Shown here in pieces: positions 41,549 through 49,732 of a DNA stretch of 64,000 bases; the first letter of the stretch is position 1; the number at the start of each line of letters is the position of its first letter. The stretch is from positions 1 through 64,000 of the forward strand of contig JBHJMN010000020.1 in assembly GCA_042219835.1 (NCBI GenBank), given 5' to 3'. The translations under genes and the position numbers were made by a program. The notes under the pieces are model-generated. The model searched no databases, had not been told where the DNA came from, and saw only the letters and a program-made list of their open reading frames with translations. This DNA is from Paenibacillus_G elgii_A (GTDB taxonomy: Bacteria > Bacillota > Bacilli > Paenibacillales > NBRC-103111).

Positions 41549-42493
41549 ATGAACAACTTACACAACGGGCCGGGTGTGCCGGGCCCAGCCATTCGGCCAA
41601 GGAAGGCGAACGCTTCCGTCAAGCAGTTTATCCGGGATTACGGTTGGTCGTATATGTTTATCCTCGTTCCGGTGCTGCTCTTTCTGGTGTTCACCCTGTA
41701 TCCGGTCATCTCGGCGTTTCTAATGAGCTTTCAGAAGTATACCGTTTTGAAATCGGATTGGGTCGGCCTGGATAACTACAAGTTTATGTTTCAGGACGAA
41801 GTGTTCTGGAAGTCGATGAAAAATACCGTGATTTTCACCATCGGCACGGTGCCGGTCAACATTATTTTGACGTTCGTGCTCGCTTTTCTCATCTTTCAGA
41901 TGCGTCAGTCTTGGCAAACGTTCTTTAAAGCGGCCTTGTACTTGCCAGGCGTCGTTTCGGGCGTGACGATCTCGCTCGTCTGGCTGGCGATCTTCGATCC
42001 GACCCCTTGGGGACCGATGAACACGGTGCTCGGCTGGTTCGGCATCGATCCGGTCATCTGGCTCGGAAAATCGAACAGCGCTTTGTTCTCGCTGATGCTG
42101 ATGACGTACCTCGGCGCGCATGGAAGCGGCATCATCCTGTACCTTGCGGCGATGGGCGGCGTTCCCAAATCACTGTACGAGGCGGCGGACATCGACCATG
42201 CGAGCGGCTGGACGAAGTTTACGAAAATTACGTGGCCACTGCTCAAGCCGACGACGCTGTACTTGCTGGTGACGGGGGTCATCACCTCGTTTCAGGTGTT
42301 TATCAGCGTGTACCTGATGACGCAGGGCGGCCCGAACTTCGCCACGACGACGATCGCTTATCTCATTTACCAGACGGCGTTCGTATTCTACGACTTCGGT
42401 CTGGCCTCCGCGCAATCGTTCGTACTGGCCATCGTCATTATTATCATTTCGATCATTCAATTCAAATACTTCTCATCGGACATCGAATATTAA
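41549..42493 (+). CDS. ABC transporter permease, MalF/UgpA type
   Basis: A 314-residue membrane permease with a hydrophilic 30-residue N terminus and about six membrane segments. The EAA loop YEAADIDHASGWTKFTKITWP is near residue 210, followed by MTQGGPNFATTT near residue 255. GGAGG site before the ATG. Part of the muropeptide-cluster importer. Confidence 0.92.
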   Translation: MNNLHNGPGVPGPAIRPRKANASVKQFIRDYGWSYMFILVPVLLFLVFTLYPVISAFLMSFQKYTVLKSDWVGLDNYKFMFQDEVFWKSMKNTVIFTIGTVPVNIILTFVLAFLIFQMRQSWQTFFKAALYLPGVVSGVTISLVWLAIFDPTPWGPMNTVLGWFGIDPVIWLGKSNSALFSLMLMTYLGAHGSGIILYLAAMGGVPKSLYEAADIDHASGWTKFTKITWPLLKPTTLYLLVTGVITSFQVFISVYLMTQGGPNFATTTIAYLIYQTAFVFYDFGLASAQSFVLAIVIIIISIIQFKYFSSDIEY

Positions 42494-42505
42494 GGGGTGA
42501 CTGCG

Positions 42506-43339
42506 TTGAGCAACCAATCGAAAGTGATCTTTATAAGCATTGCAGCGATCATCCTCGCTTTCTGGGCGGTCATCACGGTCATCCCCTTGTACTGGATGAT
42601 CATTGGCTCGTTCCAGGATTCGCTGGCCTCGGCCGTCTTCAAGCCGCAGATGATTCCGGACATTTGGTCCGTCGCGCCGTACGAGCGCTTTTTCACGAAA
42701 AACAACGCCGTCCAATGGCTGTTGAACTCGTTGTTCGTCTCTTCCGTACTGACCGTCACGAACCTGTTCTTCGCTTCCATGGCAGGCTATGCGTTCGCGA
42801 AGCTTAAATTTCCCGGAAGCAATTCGATCTTCTGGGTGCTGCTGGGCACGATGATGATTCCGGCGCAGGTTACGCTGATCCCGCTATACGTTCTGGTGAT
42901 CAACGTCTTCGACCTGGCGGATACGTATACGGCGATGATTGTGCCGACGTTGGTCAGCGTCGGGAATATTTTTCTGATGAAGCAGTATATGTCCACGTTA
43001 CCGACATCGCTTATTCATGCCGCACGCATCGATGCCTGCAGTGAATTCGGCATTTTTTATAAAGTTATCCTGCCGATGGCCAAGCCCGGCCTCGCCGTTC
43101 TGGCAATCTTTACGTTCGTGGCGAACTGGAACGATTTTTTCTGGCCGTTCCTCGTGACGCGCTCGAGTGAGATGCGGACGATTCAGGTCGGTCTGGCAAG
43201 CTTCAAATTTGCCGAGTCCACGGATTATGGCGCGATTATGGCGGGCGCGACGATCGGCGCTCTGCCGATGATCATCCTGTTCTTCGCGCTGCAAAAATAT
43301 TTCCTGCAAGGGATCACCATAGGAGCCGTGAAAGGCTAG
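42506..43339 (+). CDS. ABC transporter permease, MalG/UgpE type
   Basis: A 277-residue permease. The EAA loop is replaced by IHAARIDACSEFGIFYKVILP near residue 173, a normal variant, and the tail is GITIGAVKG. TTG at 42506 is preferred because GGGGTGA is five bases upstream; GTG at 42497 lies inside that site. The upstream permease stops 13 bases before. Confidence 0.91.
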   Translation: MSNQSKVIFISIAAIILAFWAVITVIPLYWMIIGSFQDSLASAVFKPQMIPDIWSVAPYERFFTKNNAVQWLLNSLFVSSVLTVTNLFFASMAGYAFAKLKFPGSNSIFWVLLGTMMIPAQVTLIPLYVLVINVFDLADTYTAMIVPTLVSVGNIFLMKQYMSTLPTSLIHAARIDACSEFGIFYKVILPMAKPGLAVLAIFTFVANWNDFFWPFLVTRSSEMRTIQVGLASFKFAESTDYGAIMAGATIGALPMIILFFALQKYFLQGITIGAVKG

Positions 43340-43356
43340 AAGGAGGAAGCGAAGCG

Positions 43357-44469
43357 ATGGCACGCGTGGTGTTTCAAAATATACGCAAAGAGTATGTGGA
43401 CGACAAAAAAGGGACTTTCACCGCGGTCGAAAACTCTAATTTTGTGATCGAAGACCGGGAATTCGTCGTGTTCGTCGGTCCCTCGGGCTGCGGCAAAACG
43501 ACCTCCCTGCGCATGATCGCAGGGCTGGAGCGGCAGACGAGCGGCGATATCTACATCGGGGACCGCCTCGTTAACCAAATGCACCCGAAGGATCGCGACA
43601 TTGCGATGGTGTTCCAGGATTATGCCTTGTACCCGCACATGACCATAGAAGAAAACTTGTCCTTCGGGCTCAAAAACCTGAAACGGCCGAAGGAGGAAAT
43701 CCAGCGCAAGGTGAAGGAGGCGTCCTCGATTCTGGGGCTGACCGACATGCTGGAACGCAAGCCGCGCGAGCTCAGCGGCGGGCAGCGCCAACGGGTGGCG
43801 GTCGGGCGGGCTATCGTGCGCGATCCGCAGGTGTTTCTGTTCGACGAGCCCCTCTCGAACCTCGACGCGAAGCTGCGTATTCAGATGCGGGTGGAGCTGT
43901 CGGAGCTCCATAAGCGGCTTGGCGCGACCATCGTCTACGTAACCCACGATCAGGTGGAAGCGATGACGCTCGGGGAACGGATCGTCGTCATGAACAAGGG
44001 GCGCATTCAGCAGATTGCGTCGCCGACGGAGCTGTACAACCGGCCAAGCAACATGTTCGTCGCCGGGTTTATCGGATCGCCGGCCATGAACTTTATGGAC
44101 GCGCGCATCGAACGGGGGCATGTGCATGTGGAAGGGGCCTCATTTGCCCTGTCGGACGCCGTGGTCCGGGGTTTGAAAGCGTACGAGGGCAAAAACATCA
44201 TTCTGGGCGTGCGCCCGGAGCATATATATGGCGAGGAATTTGCGCCGCCGGCCGCATCGGCGTACCGGCTGAACGCCGTCGTGCAAGTCGTGGAAAATCT
44301 CGGCGCGGAAAATCTCGTATACTTCCGCGTCGGCCAGCGAATGGTGACGGCACGCGTCCATCCGGATACGATCGCGCAGGTTGGACAGTCGAAGCTGTTC
44401 GCCTTCGACGGAGGCAAGCTGAATTTCTTCGATCCGGCGACGGAGGAACGCATCGTGCTGGAGGCGTAA
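43357..44469 (+). CDS. sugar ABC transporter ATPase, MsmX/UgpC type
   Basis: A 370-residue ATPase. Walker A is GPSGCGKTTSLRMIAG near residue 41, Q loop in MVFQDYALYPHMT, signature LSGGQRQRVAVGRA near residue 135, Walker B VFLFDEPLSNLD, and the switch His in YVTHDQVEAMTLG. The C-terminal third is the regulatory OB-like domain typical of MalK/MsmX proteins. GGAGGAAG site. It is the only carbohydrate-importer ATPase in this window, so it could also energise the importers at 0.4 and 18.9 kb, as MsmX does in Bacillus. Confidence 0.94.
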   Translation: MARVVFQNIRKEYVDDKKGTFTAVENSNFVIEDREFVVFVGPSGCGKTTSLRMIAGLERQTSGDIYIGDRLVNQMHPKDRDIAMVFQDYALYPHMTIEENLSFGLKNLKRPKEEIQRKVKEASSILGLTDMLERKPRELSGGQRQRVAVGRAIVRDPQVFLFDEPLSNLDAKLRIQMRVELSELHKRLGATIVYVTHDQVEAMTLGERIVVMNKGRIQQIASPTELYNRPSNMFVAGFIGSPAMNFMDARIERGHVHVEGASFALSDAVVRGLKAYEGKNIILGVRPEHIYGEEFAPPAASAYRLNAVVQVVENLGAENLVYFRVGQRMVTARVHPDTIAQVGQSKLFAFDGGKLNFFDPATEERIVLEA

Positions 44470-44535
44470 TAGAAGCGGAATGTCCGGTGAAGCAGGCGCT
44501 ATGCATCCGAAGCGCTCTTCCGATCGCTCTTGTTC

Positions 44536-44579
44536 CCGGATTTCATGATCATACAACCCCTTAAAAGGTTGAAATCCGG
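44536..44579 (+). promoter_or_regulatory. long hairpin between ATPase and DUF624 genes
   Basis: CCGGATTTC (44536-44544) and GAAATCCGG (44571-44579) form a 9-bp stem around an inner AACC/GGTT hairpin. No T run follows. It may limit readthrough or stabilise the 3' end of the transporter mRNA. Confidence 0.45.
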
Positions 44580-44669
44580 AAACAAAGGCGAACACTTCGT
44601 TTCTACAGAGCGCTTTCGACTGCTCCGCTCATATTCACCGGACTTTACTAGAAAAGGGAGGTATGTGAG

Positions 44670-45389
44670 GTGCGGAAGCTTAGTGAAATCATGGTGCGGT
44701 CCGGATTGCAAACGTACCGCGAAATCATTCATGTCGCCTTGTTCAGCATCGTCAGCTCGCTCGTCTTGTTTCCGGTGCTGCTCTTCCTGCCCGTGCCGCT
44801 GGCTTTGCTTGTGCTAGCACTGCTGTACGTGCCTTTGGCGGCGGGCGCGATCCACGCGTGTCACCGCATCCTGCAAGGGGAGAAGGGGAGCGTGCGGACC
44901 ATGCTCAAGGGAACGCTGGCTCATTACGGCGCTTCGCTCGTCTTCGGGCTTGTCTGCGCTTTGTTCGTAGTGATTCTTGTCTCCTCTTGGTGGTACTACG
45001 GCAGCCGGAGCGGGACGATGTCTTTGGCGCTGGCCGTGTTTCAGACCTACTTCGTGGCGCTCTTTTTCATCTCGCAGACCTATACGCTGTCTCTGGTCGT
45101 TCAGGAGCGGCTCGGCATCTTCAGCGCCATGGGCCGCAGCGTCAAGCTGTTCGTCGCCCGACCGATGTATACGATCGGCGCATGCTTCCAGATGCTCTGC
45201 CTCACCGTTCTGCTGGGCGTGACGGTCGTCGGGTTCGCCTGCTTATATATCGGCATGATCGGATTTTTTGCGAATCTGGTGACGGCGAACGTGCTGAAGA
45301 AGGATGAGGAGGAAGCCCGGAGCGGCAGCGGGGCGGACGAATCGACCGCCATATCCGGCGATTACCATCTTGCAGGCAGGGAGAGCTAA
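44670..45389 (+). CDS. DUF624-family membrane protein (YesL-like)
   Basis: A 239-residue membrane protein with five or six hydrophobic segments (for example LVLFPVLLFLPVPLALLVLALLYVPL read as two helices). The family is common beside sugar ABC importers in Bacilli (YesL, YteU) and its function is unknown. GTG start with GGGAGGT upstream. The stop at 45389 is three bases before the next gene, so it is part of the same operon. It could assist importer assembly, but nothing in the sequence shows this. Confidence 0.82.
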   Translation: MRKLSEIMVRSGLQTYREIIHVALFSIVSSLVLFPVLLFLPVPLALLVLALLYVPLAAGAIHACHRILQGEKGSVRTMLKGTLAHYGASLVFGLVCALFVVILVSSWWYYGSRSGTMSLALAVFQTYFVALFFISQTYTLSLVVQERLGIFSAMGRSVKLFVARPMYTIGACFQMLCLTVLLGVTVVGFACLYIGMIGFFANLVTANVLKKDEEEARSGSGADESTAISGDYHLAGRES

Positions 45390-45392
45390 GCG

Positions 45393-46568
45393 ATGGAGCG
45401 GATCGTTCAGACGGGAGCGGATCGTTTTCTGCTGTTAGAATCCGAGCTGCACGGACAGCGCTTCGGGCTGCTGACAAACCCGACGGGCATCAATCAGCGG
45501 TTCGAATCCGTGATCGACGGGTGCGCTGGGTTCAATTCGGCGGCTTTAACGGCGCTGTTCGCCTGCGAGCACGGCATTCGCGGCGAGCGGCAGGCGGGGA
45601 TCCGCTTCGGTGATGAGAAGGACGACAAGACGGGGATTCCCGTCTTTAGTTTATATGGGGAGCGCAAGCGGCCTACGGAAGAGATGATGGACCGGGTGGA
45701 TGCCGTCGTTTTTGACATTCAGGATTTGGGCGTACGCTTTTATACCTATTTAAGTACGCTGGTTTACATGATGGAAGCGTGCGCGGCCTACGGCAAACGG
45801 CTGATCGTGCTCGACCGGCCGAATCCGCTCGGCGGGATCGTCAGCGAGGGCGGAATGCTGGAGGCGGGCTACGAATCGATGGTCGGCGCGTGGGCGGTAC
45901 CGTTCCGCACGGGGCTAACCATCGGCGAGTTTGCGGGGTACGTGAACAGCCGCTTGTCGGTACGGTGCAGCTTGCAGGTCATGCCGCTGCTCGGCTGGGA
46001 ACGGGACATGGAGTATCCTGCGACGGGGCTGCCATGGATCATGCCTTCGCCCAATATGCCGACAATGGACACGGTGCGGGTATATGCCGGGAACTGCCTG
46101 TTCGAAGGCACGAATGTGTCCGAAGGACGAGGGACGACACGGCCGTTCGAGCTGCTCGGCGCGCCCTGGATGGACGGACGCGCGGTTAGCGAAGCGGTGA
46201 ACCGCTTGGGACTGCCGGGCGTACACTTGCAGCCGGTCTATTTTACGCCGACGTTCTCGAAGCATCAGGGCGAGCTGTGCAGCGGCGTTCAGCTGTTCGT
46301 AACCGATCCGGCGGCATATCGTTCCGTCGCGACGGCGCTGCATCTGCTGCATACGGTTGCGGCGCTTTACCCGGCGCAGTTTCAATGGACGCCGCCGTTT
46401 AAGGAAGGGCGGAAGCCTTTTATCGACTATTTGTCCGGCAGCGATCTTGTCCGCACTTCGATTCATACGGAGGCGGGGCTGAACCGGATTTTATCGTTAT
46501 GGGACGCGCAAGCGAAAGCATGGAACGACGCGAGGCGGCCATATTTGTTGTACGGAGGGGAAGCATGA
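45393..46568 (+). CDS. namZ: exo-beta-N-acetylmuramidase, NamZ-like (DUF1343)
   Basis: A 391-residue member of the DUF1343 family, whose Bacillus founder YbbC/NamZ removes MurNAc from the non-reducing end of peptidoglycan fragments. Family landmarks: GLLTNPTGIN near residue 27, ACEHGIRGE near residue 58, VFDIQDLGVRFYTYLST near residue 107, LDRPNPLGG near residue 142, and the NVSEGRGTTRPFE segment near residue 243. Unlike Bacillus NamZ, it has no signal peptide, so it should act in the cytoplasm on imported fragments. The nagZ start overlaps its stop (ATGA). Confidence 0.88.
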   Translation: MERIVQTGADRFLLLESELHGQRFGLLTNPTGINQRFESVIDGCAGFNSAALTALFACEHGIRGERQAGIRFGDEKDDKTGIPVFSLYGERKRPTEEMMDRVDAVVFDIQDLGVRFYTYLSTLVYMMEACAAYGKRLIVLDRPNPLGGIVSEGGMLEAGYESMVGAWAVPFRTGLTIGEFAGYVNSRLSVRCSLQVMPLLGWERDMEYPATGLPWIMPSPNMPTMDTVRVYAGNCLFEGTNVSEGRGTTRPFELLGAPWMDGRAVSEAVNRLGLPGVHLQPVYFTPTFSKHQGELCSGVQLFVTDPAAYRSVATALHLLHTVAALYPAQFQWTPPFKEGRKPFIDYLSGSDLVRTSIHTEAGLNRILSLWDAQAKAWNDARRPYLLYGGEA

Positions 46569-48196
46569 TGGAGCTTGCAGGCATGACGATGGAGGAAAAG
46601 GTCGGACAGCTTATCCAGGCAGGCTTCCACAGTCTGGAGCCGGACGAGCATATTTTGGAGCTGATCGAACGGCGGCGGATCGGCGGCGTTATTTTGTTTG
46701 CGCGCAATGTGCAAGACCCAGCGCAGGTTGCGGCTTTGACCAGGAAGCTGCAGGAGGCGGCACAGCGGGCAGGGACGGCTCCGCTGTGGATTTCCATCGA
46801 TCAGGAAGGCGGCATGGTGGCGCGTATAACGGAAGGCGTCGCGCTGATGCCGGGAGCGATGGCGATTGCTTCGGGGGGCTCGGTGGAGGCGGCGTACGAA
46901 GCGGCCCTCATTGCCGGCCGCGAGCTGCGGGCGATCGGTGTCAACATGAATTTTGCGCCGGACCTGGATATCAACAACAATCCGGCCAATCCTGTGATCG
47001 GGGTGCGCTCCTTCGGCGAAGCCCCGGAGGCCGTTGCGGCATACGGAGCGGCTGCGATCCGCGGCTTTCAGGACGCGGGCGTGTCGGCGACGGCGAAGCA
47101 TTTTCCGGGCCATGGCGATACCAATACGGACTCTCATCTCGACCTGCCAACGATCCCGCATTCGCGCGGGCGGATCGAAGCGGTAGAACTAGTTCCGTTC
47201 CGGCGCGCCGTTGCCGAAGGCGTCGATGCGGTCATGTCGTCGCACATCGTATTTCCCGCGTTCGAGCCGGAACGGCTGCCCGCGACATTATCCCGCCGCG
47301 TGCTGACGGGACTGCTGCGGGAGGAGCTCGGCTTCGACGGCGTCATCGTGACGGATTGCATGGAGATGCAGGCGATTGCCGACCATTACGGCACGGTGGA
47401 AGCGGCAGTCCTAGCCGTGGAGGCGGGCGCGGACATCGTCTTGATCAGCCACAGCCGCGAGCTGCAGGAAGGGGCCCTCGACGCGCTGCTGGAGGCGGTC
47501 CGCTCCGGGCGGATCAGCGAGGAGCGGATCGACGCGTCGGTCCGCAGGCTGCTTGCGTTGAAGCGGAAGCGGCTGGCCGCGGGGACGGGCGGAGCGCCGG
47601 AACCGCATGAAGCGGCGCTCCGCCTTGTCGGCTGCGAGGCACACTGGCAGACGGCGAGGCGGATCAGCGAGGCGAGCGTGACGCTGGTCAAGGACGAGGA
47701 AGGGCAGTTGCCGCTCCTGCATGTTCCGACGCTTGTTATCCATACGTCGGCCGTTGCGACTTCGATTGCCGATGAAGCTGTCGATATTCCGCATACGCTC
47801 GGAAAAGCGTTGGCCGCGCAGGGAATGGACGTCGTCGAACGGATCATTCCGGTATCTCCGGACGGCGAGGCGCTGCAAGCGCTGTTGACGCAGGCCGAGC
47901 CGTTCGGGCAGGTCGTCGTGGGCACGTACAACGCTTCCTTTTATCCCGGGCAGGTCCGGTTGATCCAATCGTTGCAATCGCTCGGTAAGCGGCCGGTTGT
48001 CGTCGCGCTGCGCAATCCGTACGATCTGCGCGAATTCCCGGGCGCATCGTCCTATGCGACGGTGTACGAATCGAGGCCGCTCGCGCTGGAGAGCGCGGCC
48101 AAGGGGCTGACCGGCGCGATTCCGATGCGGGGCAAGCTGCCGGTTACGATCAGCGAAGCTTATCCCGCGGGCTGGGGGGCGAACGGGCCATGCTAG
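46565..48196 (+). CDS. nagZ: beta-N-acetylglucosaminidase, NagZ-like (GH3)
   Basis: A 543-residue glycoside hydrolase family 3 enzyme. The NagZ hallmark KHFPGHGDTNTDSHLDLP near residue 178, with the Asp-His pair that serves as acid/base, and the nucleophile segment VTDCMEMQAI near residue 262 are present. The N-terminal barrel is followed by a C-terminal alpha/beta domain, as in Gram-positive NagZ. There is no signal peptide, in contrast to the secreted Bacillus enzyme, so it should cleave GlcNAc-MurNAc inside the cell. ATG 46565 has a GGAGGGG site and overlaps namZ. Confidence 0.92.
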   Translation: MMELAGMTMEEKVGQLIQAGFHSLEPDEHILELIERRRIGGVILFARNVQDPAQVAALTRKLQEAAQRAGTAPLWISIDQEGGMVARITEGVALMPGAMAIASGGSVEAAYEAALIAGRELRAIGVNMNFAPDLDINNNPANPVIGVRSFGEAPEAVAAYGAAAIRGFQDAGVSATAKHFPGHGDTNTDSHLDLPTIPHSRGRIEAVELVPFRRAVAEGVDAVMSSHIVFPAFEPERLPATLSRRVLTGLLREELGFDGVIVTDCMEMQAIADHYGTVEAAVLAVEAGADIVLISHSRELQEGALDALLEAVRSGRISEERIDASVRRLLALKRKRLAAGTGGAPEPHEAALRLVGCEAHWQTARRISEASVTLVKDEEGQLPLLHVPTLVIHTSAVATSIADEAVDIPHTLGKALAAQGMDVVERIIPVSPDGEALQALLTQAEPFGQVVVGTYNASFYPGQVRLIQSLQSLGKRPVVVALRNPYDLREFPGASSYATVYESRPLALESAAKGLTGAIPMRGKLPVTISEAYPAGWGANGPC

Positions 48197-49380
48197 CATC
48201 CTACTTCCGCAAACCGCAGCGGCTGGTCGTCGGCCTGATGTCCGGCACGTCGCTCGACGGCGTCGATGCCGCGATCGTCCGCATCGGGGGGCAGGGGCTC
48301 GATACGAAGGTCGAGCTCGTTCATTACACCGCGGTTTCTTACGACGACACGCTCCGCGAGAAGCTGAAGGACCTATGCAGCTTGGATCGGTCGAACGTGG
48401 CGATGGTGTGCGGCATGAACTTTTATCTCGGCCGCGTCTTTGCGGAGGCGGTGCGGCTGGCTGCAGCGGAAGCGGGGCTGTCGATGGACGAGATCGACCT
48501 TGTCAGCTCGCACGGCCAGACGGTGTGGCATATTCCCGAGGCTAACCCGAGCGAATGGTGCCAGGTCCGCTCGACGCTGCAAATCGGCGATCTGTCGGTG
48601 ATCGCCAAGCAAACCGGCAAGCCGGTCGTCGGCGACTACCGGACCGCCGATATGGCGGTCGGCGGGCAAGGCGCGCCGCTCGTGCCGTACGCCGATTTCA
48701 TTCTGTTCCGGGACGCAAGCAAGGGCCGCATCGCACAAAATATCGGCGGCATCGGCAACTGCACCGCCATCCCGGCGGGCGGTCTGCCGGAGGAGGTCAT
48801 CGCCTTCGACACGGGACCGGGCAACATGCTGATCGACGAAGCTGTCTATCAGCTATCCGGCGGGGCGAAGAGCTATGACGACGGGGGGGCTTGGGCGGCG
48901 CAAGGGCGGGCGGACGACTCGCTCTTAGACCGGATGCTGAGCCATCCGTACTTCGCGCTGAAACCCGTGAAAACGACGGGCCGCGAAATGTTCGGCAAGC
49001 CGTACGCAGCGGAGTGGATCGGCGAAGCGCGGCGGCTGGGGCTCGCGGACGCGGACATCGTCGCCACGTTCACGGCCTTCACCGCGCGTTCTATTGCCGC
49101 GGGCTACCGCGACTTCGTCTTCCCCGTCTGCCGTGCGGAGGAAGTGATCGTGTCCGGCGGCGGGGCGCACAATCGGACGCTGCTGCGCATGCTGGCCGGG
49201 CTGCTGCCTGAGCAGCGGGTGCTCACGTCGGATGCGTTCGGCATCTCCGGCGATGCCAAGGAAGCGATTGCATTCGCCTTGTTTGCGAACAATTTCCTGC
49301 ACGGCATTCCGAACCAACTGCCGTCTGCGACCGGCGCTTCGCGTCCGGCCGTCATGGGCAAGCTCGCTTTGCCGGAATGA
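48190..49380 (+). CDS. anmK: anhydro-N-acetylmuramic acid kinase
   Basis: A 396-residue ASKHA kinase that hydrates and phosphorylates 1,6-anhydroMurNAc to MurNAc-6-phosphate, the MurQ substrate. Segments of the family: GLMSGTSLDGVDAAIV at the N terminus, SSHGQTVWHIP near residue 100, GDYRTADMAVGGQGAPLVPYAD near residue 155 (read in two parts), FDTGPGNMLID near residue 205, and VSGGGAHN near residue 320. It overlaps nagZ by seven bases. Its presence implies that fragments made by lytic transglycosylases are recycled. A strong terminator follows. Confidence 0.94.
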   Translation: MLASYFRKPQRLVVGLMSGTSLDGVDAAIVRIGGQGLDTKVELVHYTAVSYDDTLREKLKDLCSLDRSNVAMVCGMNFYLGRVFAEAVRLAAAEAGLSMDEIDLVSSHGQTVWHIPEANPSEWCQVRSTLQIGDLSVIAKQTGKPVVGDYRTADMAVGGQGAPLVPYADFILFRDASKGRIAQNIGGIGNCTAIPAGGLPEEVIAFDTGPGNMLIDEAVYQLSGGAKSYDDGGAWAAQGRADDSLLDRMLSHPYFALKPVKTTGREMFGKPYAAEWIGEARRLGLADADIVATFTAFTARSIAAGYRDFVFPVCRAEEVIVSGGGAHNRTLLRMLAGLLPEQRVLTSDAFGISGDAKEAIAFALFANNFLHGIPNQLPSATGASRPAVMGKLALPE

Positions 49381-49438
49381 CAGGATATGAAGAAGTTTAT
49401 CGTTTAAGAGAACTTAAAATTTTCCGCTTGGCTATGCA

Positions 49439-49487
49439 GCAAGCCTTTCCCAAGAGAATGCTCTGGGAAAGGCTTGCTGTTTTTTTT
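49439..49487 (+). terminator. strong intrinsic terminator of the muropeptide operon
   Basis: GCAAGCCTTTCCCA (49439-49452) and TGGGAAAGGCTTGC (49464-49477) form a perfect 14-bp stem followed by eight T residues. Confidence 0.92.
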
Positions 49488-49562
49488 GCCGCCAATTTGA
49501 CGTATCACGCATAAAACAGGAAAACAAATAATATTAATTCCATATTTTGATAGGTCGTTCTT

Positions 49563-49718
49563 GTGGATCAAAACGATTATTTCAAGCAAATTTACACGCA
49601 TTTGCAGGACGGAATCATTGTGATGGATCAGGAACGCAGGATTGTGATGATGATGGCGTTGACGGAAATCGCACCGCAAGAACAGCATTCGGCATTCGGG
49701 GGCAACCCTAACACGTAA
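49563..49718 (+). pseudogene. N-terminal fragment of a PAS-domain protein
   Basis: A frame from GTG 49563 to TAA 49716-49718 encodes 51 residues. The first 32 (with HLQDGIIVMDQERRIVMM) are a clear start of a PAS sensor domain as found in histidine kinases and sigma-54 activators. The rest of the domain and any output domain are missing; the frame ends just before the sqr ribosome binding site. A deletion fused the start of a sensor gene to the sqr-cstB unit. There is a weak GATAGGT site. The promoter of the lost gene may now drive sqr. Confidence 0.5.
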
Positions 49719-49732
49719 GCGGGAGGATGATT

